Source: Bartonella machadoae (lineage in GTDB: Bacteria; Pseudomonadota; Alphaproteobacteria; Rhizobiales; Rhizobiaceae). From it: a DNA stretch of 64,000 nt. The notes under the pieces were generated by a model, which did no database searches, was not told where the DNA came from, and saw nothing but the letters and a program-made list of their open reading frames with translations. The position numbers and the translations under genes were made by a program. Below, piece after piece: positions 62,684 through 64,000 of the stretch. Position 1 is the stretch's first letter; each line of letters begins with the position of its first letter. The stretch spans positions 661,095 to 725,094 of the forward strand of contig NZ_CP087114.1 in assembly GCF_022559585.1 (NCBI RefSeq). Reading direction: 5' to 3'.

Positions 62684-62920
62684 ATGATGGAAAAAGTTTT
62701 TTTATTTTTAATGATAACAGTCTTTTTCGGAGCAAACTCTGTTCTAGCTGCGAGTTGTGTCGAAGTAGGTAGGAAAGTTGCTAACCAAGAGAATGGTGTT
62801 TTAATGCGTTCAACACCTGTTGTTAAGGATGGAAGAGATATGTGTGTGATTGTGGTTGTATCGCCTGCTCGTGAAGATAAAAAGTTACGTCGTATTGAAG
62901 TCACTGTCCCTGCTAATTAA
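62684..62920 (+). CDS. Small periplasmic protein before response regulator
   Basis: 78 residues from ATG 62684 (MMEKVFLFLMITVFFGANSV), a signal peptide ending at VLAA. The short mature part starts SCVEVGRKVANQENGVL and has a second Cys near DMCVIVVV, so one disulfide is possible. The frame also extends upstream to 62642, but that adds polar residues before the signal. It is followed by the response regulator after 18 bases. Similar small exported proteins precede FeuPQ-type systems in Rhizobiales, where they modulate the kinase; that function is inferred. Confidence 0.7.
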   Translation: MMEKVFLFLMITVFFGANSVLAASCVEVGRKVANQENGVLMRSTPVVKDGRDMCVIVVVSPAREDKKLRRIEVTVPAN

Positions 62921-62938
62921 AGCTTAGCAGGTGTTGTA

Positions 62939-63607
62939 ATGCGTATTTTGATTGTTGAAGATGACCGGAATCTCAATCATCAATTAGCGGAAGCCGTAAA
63001 AAGTGCAGGGTATGTTTCGGATAGTGCTTTCGATGGTGAAGAGGCTTATTTTTTAGGAAGTACAGAGTCTTATGATGCTGTCATTCTCGATATAGGTTTG
63101 CCCTATATGGATGGAATTCGTATCATTGAAAAATGGCGTCAAGAAGGATATTCCATGCCTGTTTTAATGCTAACCGCGCGAGATCGCTGGTCTGATAAAG
63201 TGCGTGGTATTGATGCAGGTGCAGATGATTATGTTGTTAAGCCATTTCACCTAGAAGAAGTCATGGCACGGTTGCGGGCGTTAATTCGTCGAACAACTGG
63301 TCATGCAGTAAGCACATTATGCTGTGGTAGTGTTTTGTTGGATACGAAAACGTCTCGTGTTTTCGTTGATGGTCAATTTATTAAACTAACATCTTATGAA
63401 TTCAGACTTCTTTCATATCTTATGCATCATCGTGATAGGATTGTTTCAAGAACAGAACTTACGGAACACCTTTATAATCAAGATTTTGATAAGGATTCAA
63501 ATACGGTGGAAGTTTTTGTTGGTCGATTACGTAAAAAGCTTGGAGTCGATTTGATTGAGACTATTCGGGGGATGGGGTATCGCGTGAGAACGCTAGGTGA
63601 TCAATGA
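62939..63607 (+). CDS. OmpR/PhoP-family response regulator (FeuP-like)
   Basis: 222 residues: a receiver domain (1-120) with acidic pocket VEDD, phospho-acceptor Asp51 in ILDIGLPYMDG, Thr in MLTARD and Lys in VVKPF. A winged-helix DNA-binding domain (about 130-220, LTSYEFRLLSYLMHH, NTVEVFVGRLRKKLG, TIRGMGYRV) follows. Its stop overlaps the kinase gene in ATGA. The context (small exported protein, regulator, kinase) and sequence style suggest FeuP or PhoP of Rhizobiales. The name is tentative. Confidence 0.92.
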   Translation: MRILIVEDDRNLNHQLAEAVKSAGYVSDSAFDGEEAYFLGSTESYDAVILDIGLPYMDGIRIIEKWRQEGYSMPVLMLTARDRWSDKVRGIDAGADDYVVKPFHLEEVMARLRALIRRTTGHAVSTLCCGSVLLDTKTSRVFVDGQFIKLTSYEFRLLSYLMHHRDRIVSRTELTEHLYNQDFDKDSNTVEVFVGRLRKKLGVDLIETIRGMGYRVRTLGDQ

Positions 63608-64000
63608 ATATTGTAAAAAAGAATAACGGGTTTAGGAGGTTCTTTTTTTTCGTTAATAGATCTTTGAGTTTACGCGTTATGATATTATCAACATTATGGA
63701 TTATTATTTCGCTTTCATCGATTTCTGCAGTGAGTATTTTGTTTTATCAGCGTTCAAGTGAACAAAGTTTAGAGCGTGTTCTTTCGGCTCATCTTTATAG
63801 CCTTATTGCAACAGTTACAGTTTCACCACAAGGAAATTTAAGGGGGAGTGTGGGAATTGATGATATTCGTTATTCAGATCCAACATCGGGGTGGTATTGG
63901 GAAGTTGTTGCTCTATCACATAATCTAAAAGGAAGATTGACATCCCCATCATTGGGAACAGAAAGAATATTTTCGCGGAGCGATGTTAATGTGCCTTTTA
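63604..64000 (+). CDS. Sensor histidine kinase, 5' part (window end)
   Basis: The first 132 codons of a sensor kinase, cut by the right edge. It starts at the ATG inside the regulator's stop. A basic start is followed by membrane span 1 (LRVMILSTLWIIISLSSISAVSILF) and part of a periplasmic sensor domain (SSEQSLERVLSAHLYSLI, DPTSGWYWEVVALSH). The dimerisation and ATPase domains lie beyond the window. It is the partner of the preceding regulator; its signal cannot be read from this part. Confidence 0.9.
   Translation, partial: MNIVKKNNGFRRFFFFVNRSLSLRVMILSTLWIIISLSSISAVSILFYQRSSEQSLERVLSAHLYSLIATVTVSPQGNLRGSVGIDDIRYSDPTSGWYWEVVALSHNLKGRLTSPSLGTERIFSRSDVNVPF

Overview
The window is AT-rich alphaproteobacterial DNA. 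Its gene content points to Bartonella, most likely a lineage with a plastic accessory genome: an Omp43/Omp2b-type porin, an IalB-family protein, a MucR regulator, the CcrM cell-cycle methyltransferase, a biotin-uptake operon, many small lineage-specific secreted proteins and a decaying prophage. The genus call is an inference from protein families and gene order; no species is claimed. No CRISPR array or rRNA gene was found. There are three tRNA genes.

Layout. 1-3.8 kb: the end of an unrecognised gene, a gene-poor stretch with copies of a dispersed repeat, the porin and tRNA-Ser(GCT). 3.9-10.2 kb: a prophage remnant ending at tRNA-Thr(CGT). It holds an XRE repressor, an iterated palindrome module, four YdcK-like repeat proteins (two broken), a C4-like structured RNA, a broken ERF annealase, an intact YqaJ exonuclease and a broken HTH gene. 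10.7-16.1 kb: slyX, an amino-acid permease and bioMNY with a partial tandem duplication that carries a second bioY. 16.4-17.5 kb: a small secreted protein and a second C4-like RNA. 17.5-31.3 kb: core genes tldD, an IalB-family gene, ctaB, ispH-thrB-rnhA, a DsbD-alpha protein, yqgE, a degenerate GGDEF-EAL membrane protein, an M16 peptidase and thrC. 31.3-34.5 kb: a 17-unit 7-bp minisatellite inside a dispersed repeat, then three paralogous small exported proteins. 34.5-42.8 kb: a HAD phosphatase, ccrM, mutY, a DUF721 gene, a DsbA-like gene and ppdK. 42.8-44 kb: a ruined tyrosine recombinase. 44.2-50.9 kb: a peptidoglycan-binding protein, DUF5330, sufE, mucR, ptrB and sodB. 51.8-57.2 kb: next to tRNA-Gln(TTG), a type I secretion operon (ABC exporter, HlyD adaptor, HlyC-type lysine acyltransferase) diverges from a glycine-zipper protein and a tandemly duplicated small membrane protein. 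57.7-64 kb: DUF1499, DUF1254 and frameshifted DUF1214 genes, a class A penicillin-binding protein, a small periplasmic protein and a two-component system cut by the window end.

The best candidate for an undescribed system is the 52.1-57.2 kb locus. It has a complete acyltransferase/exporter set but no RTX toxin. In its place is a 197-residue Gly/Ala-rich, Cys-containing repeat protein with two near-identical small membrane proteins that could act as immunity proteins. My working hypothesis is an acylated bacteriocin-like or pore-forming effector. Other notable signals are the homogenised bioY duplication, the dispersed integrase-leader repeats, two covarying C4-like RNAs, the prophage palindrome array and the GC-tract frameshift in the DUF1214 gene.
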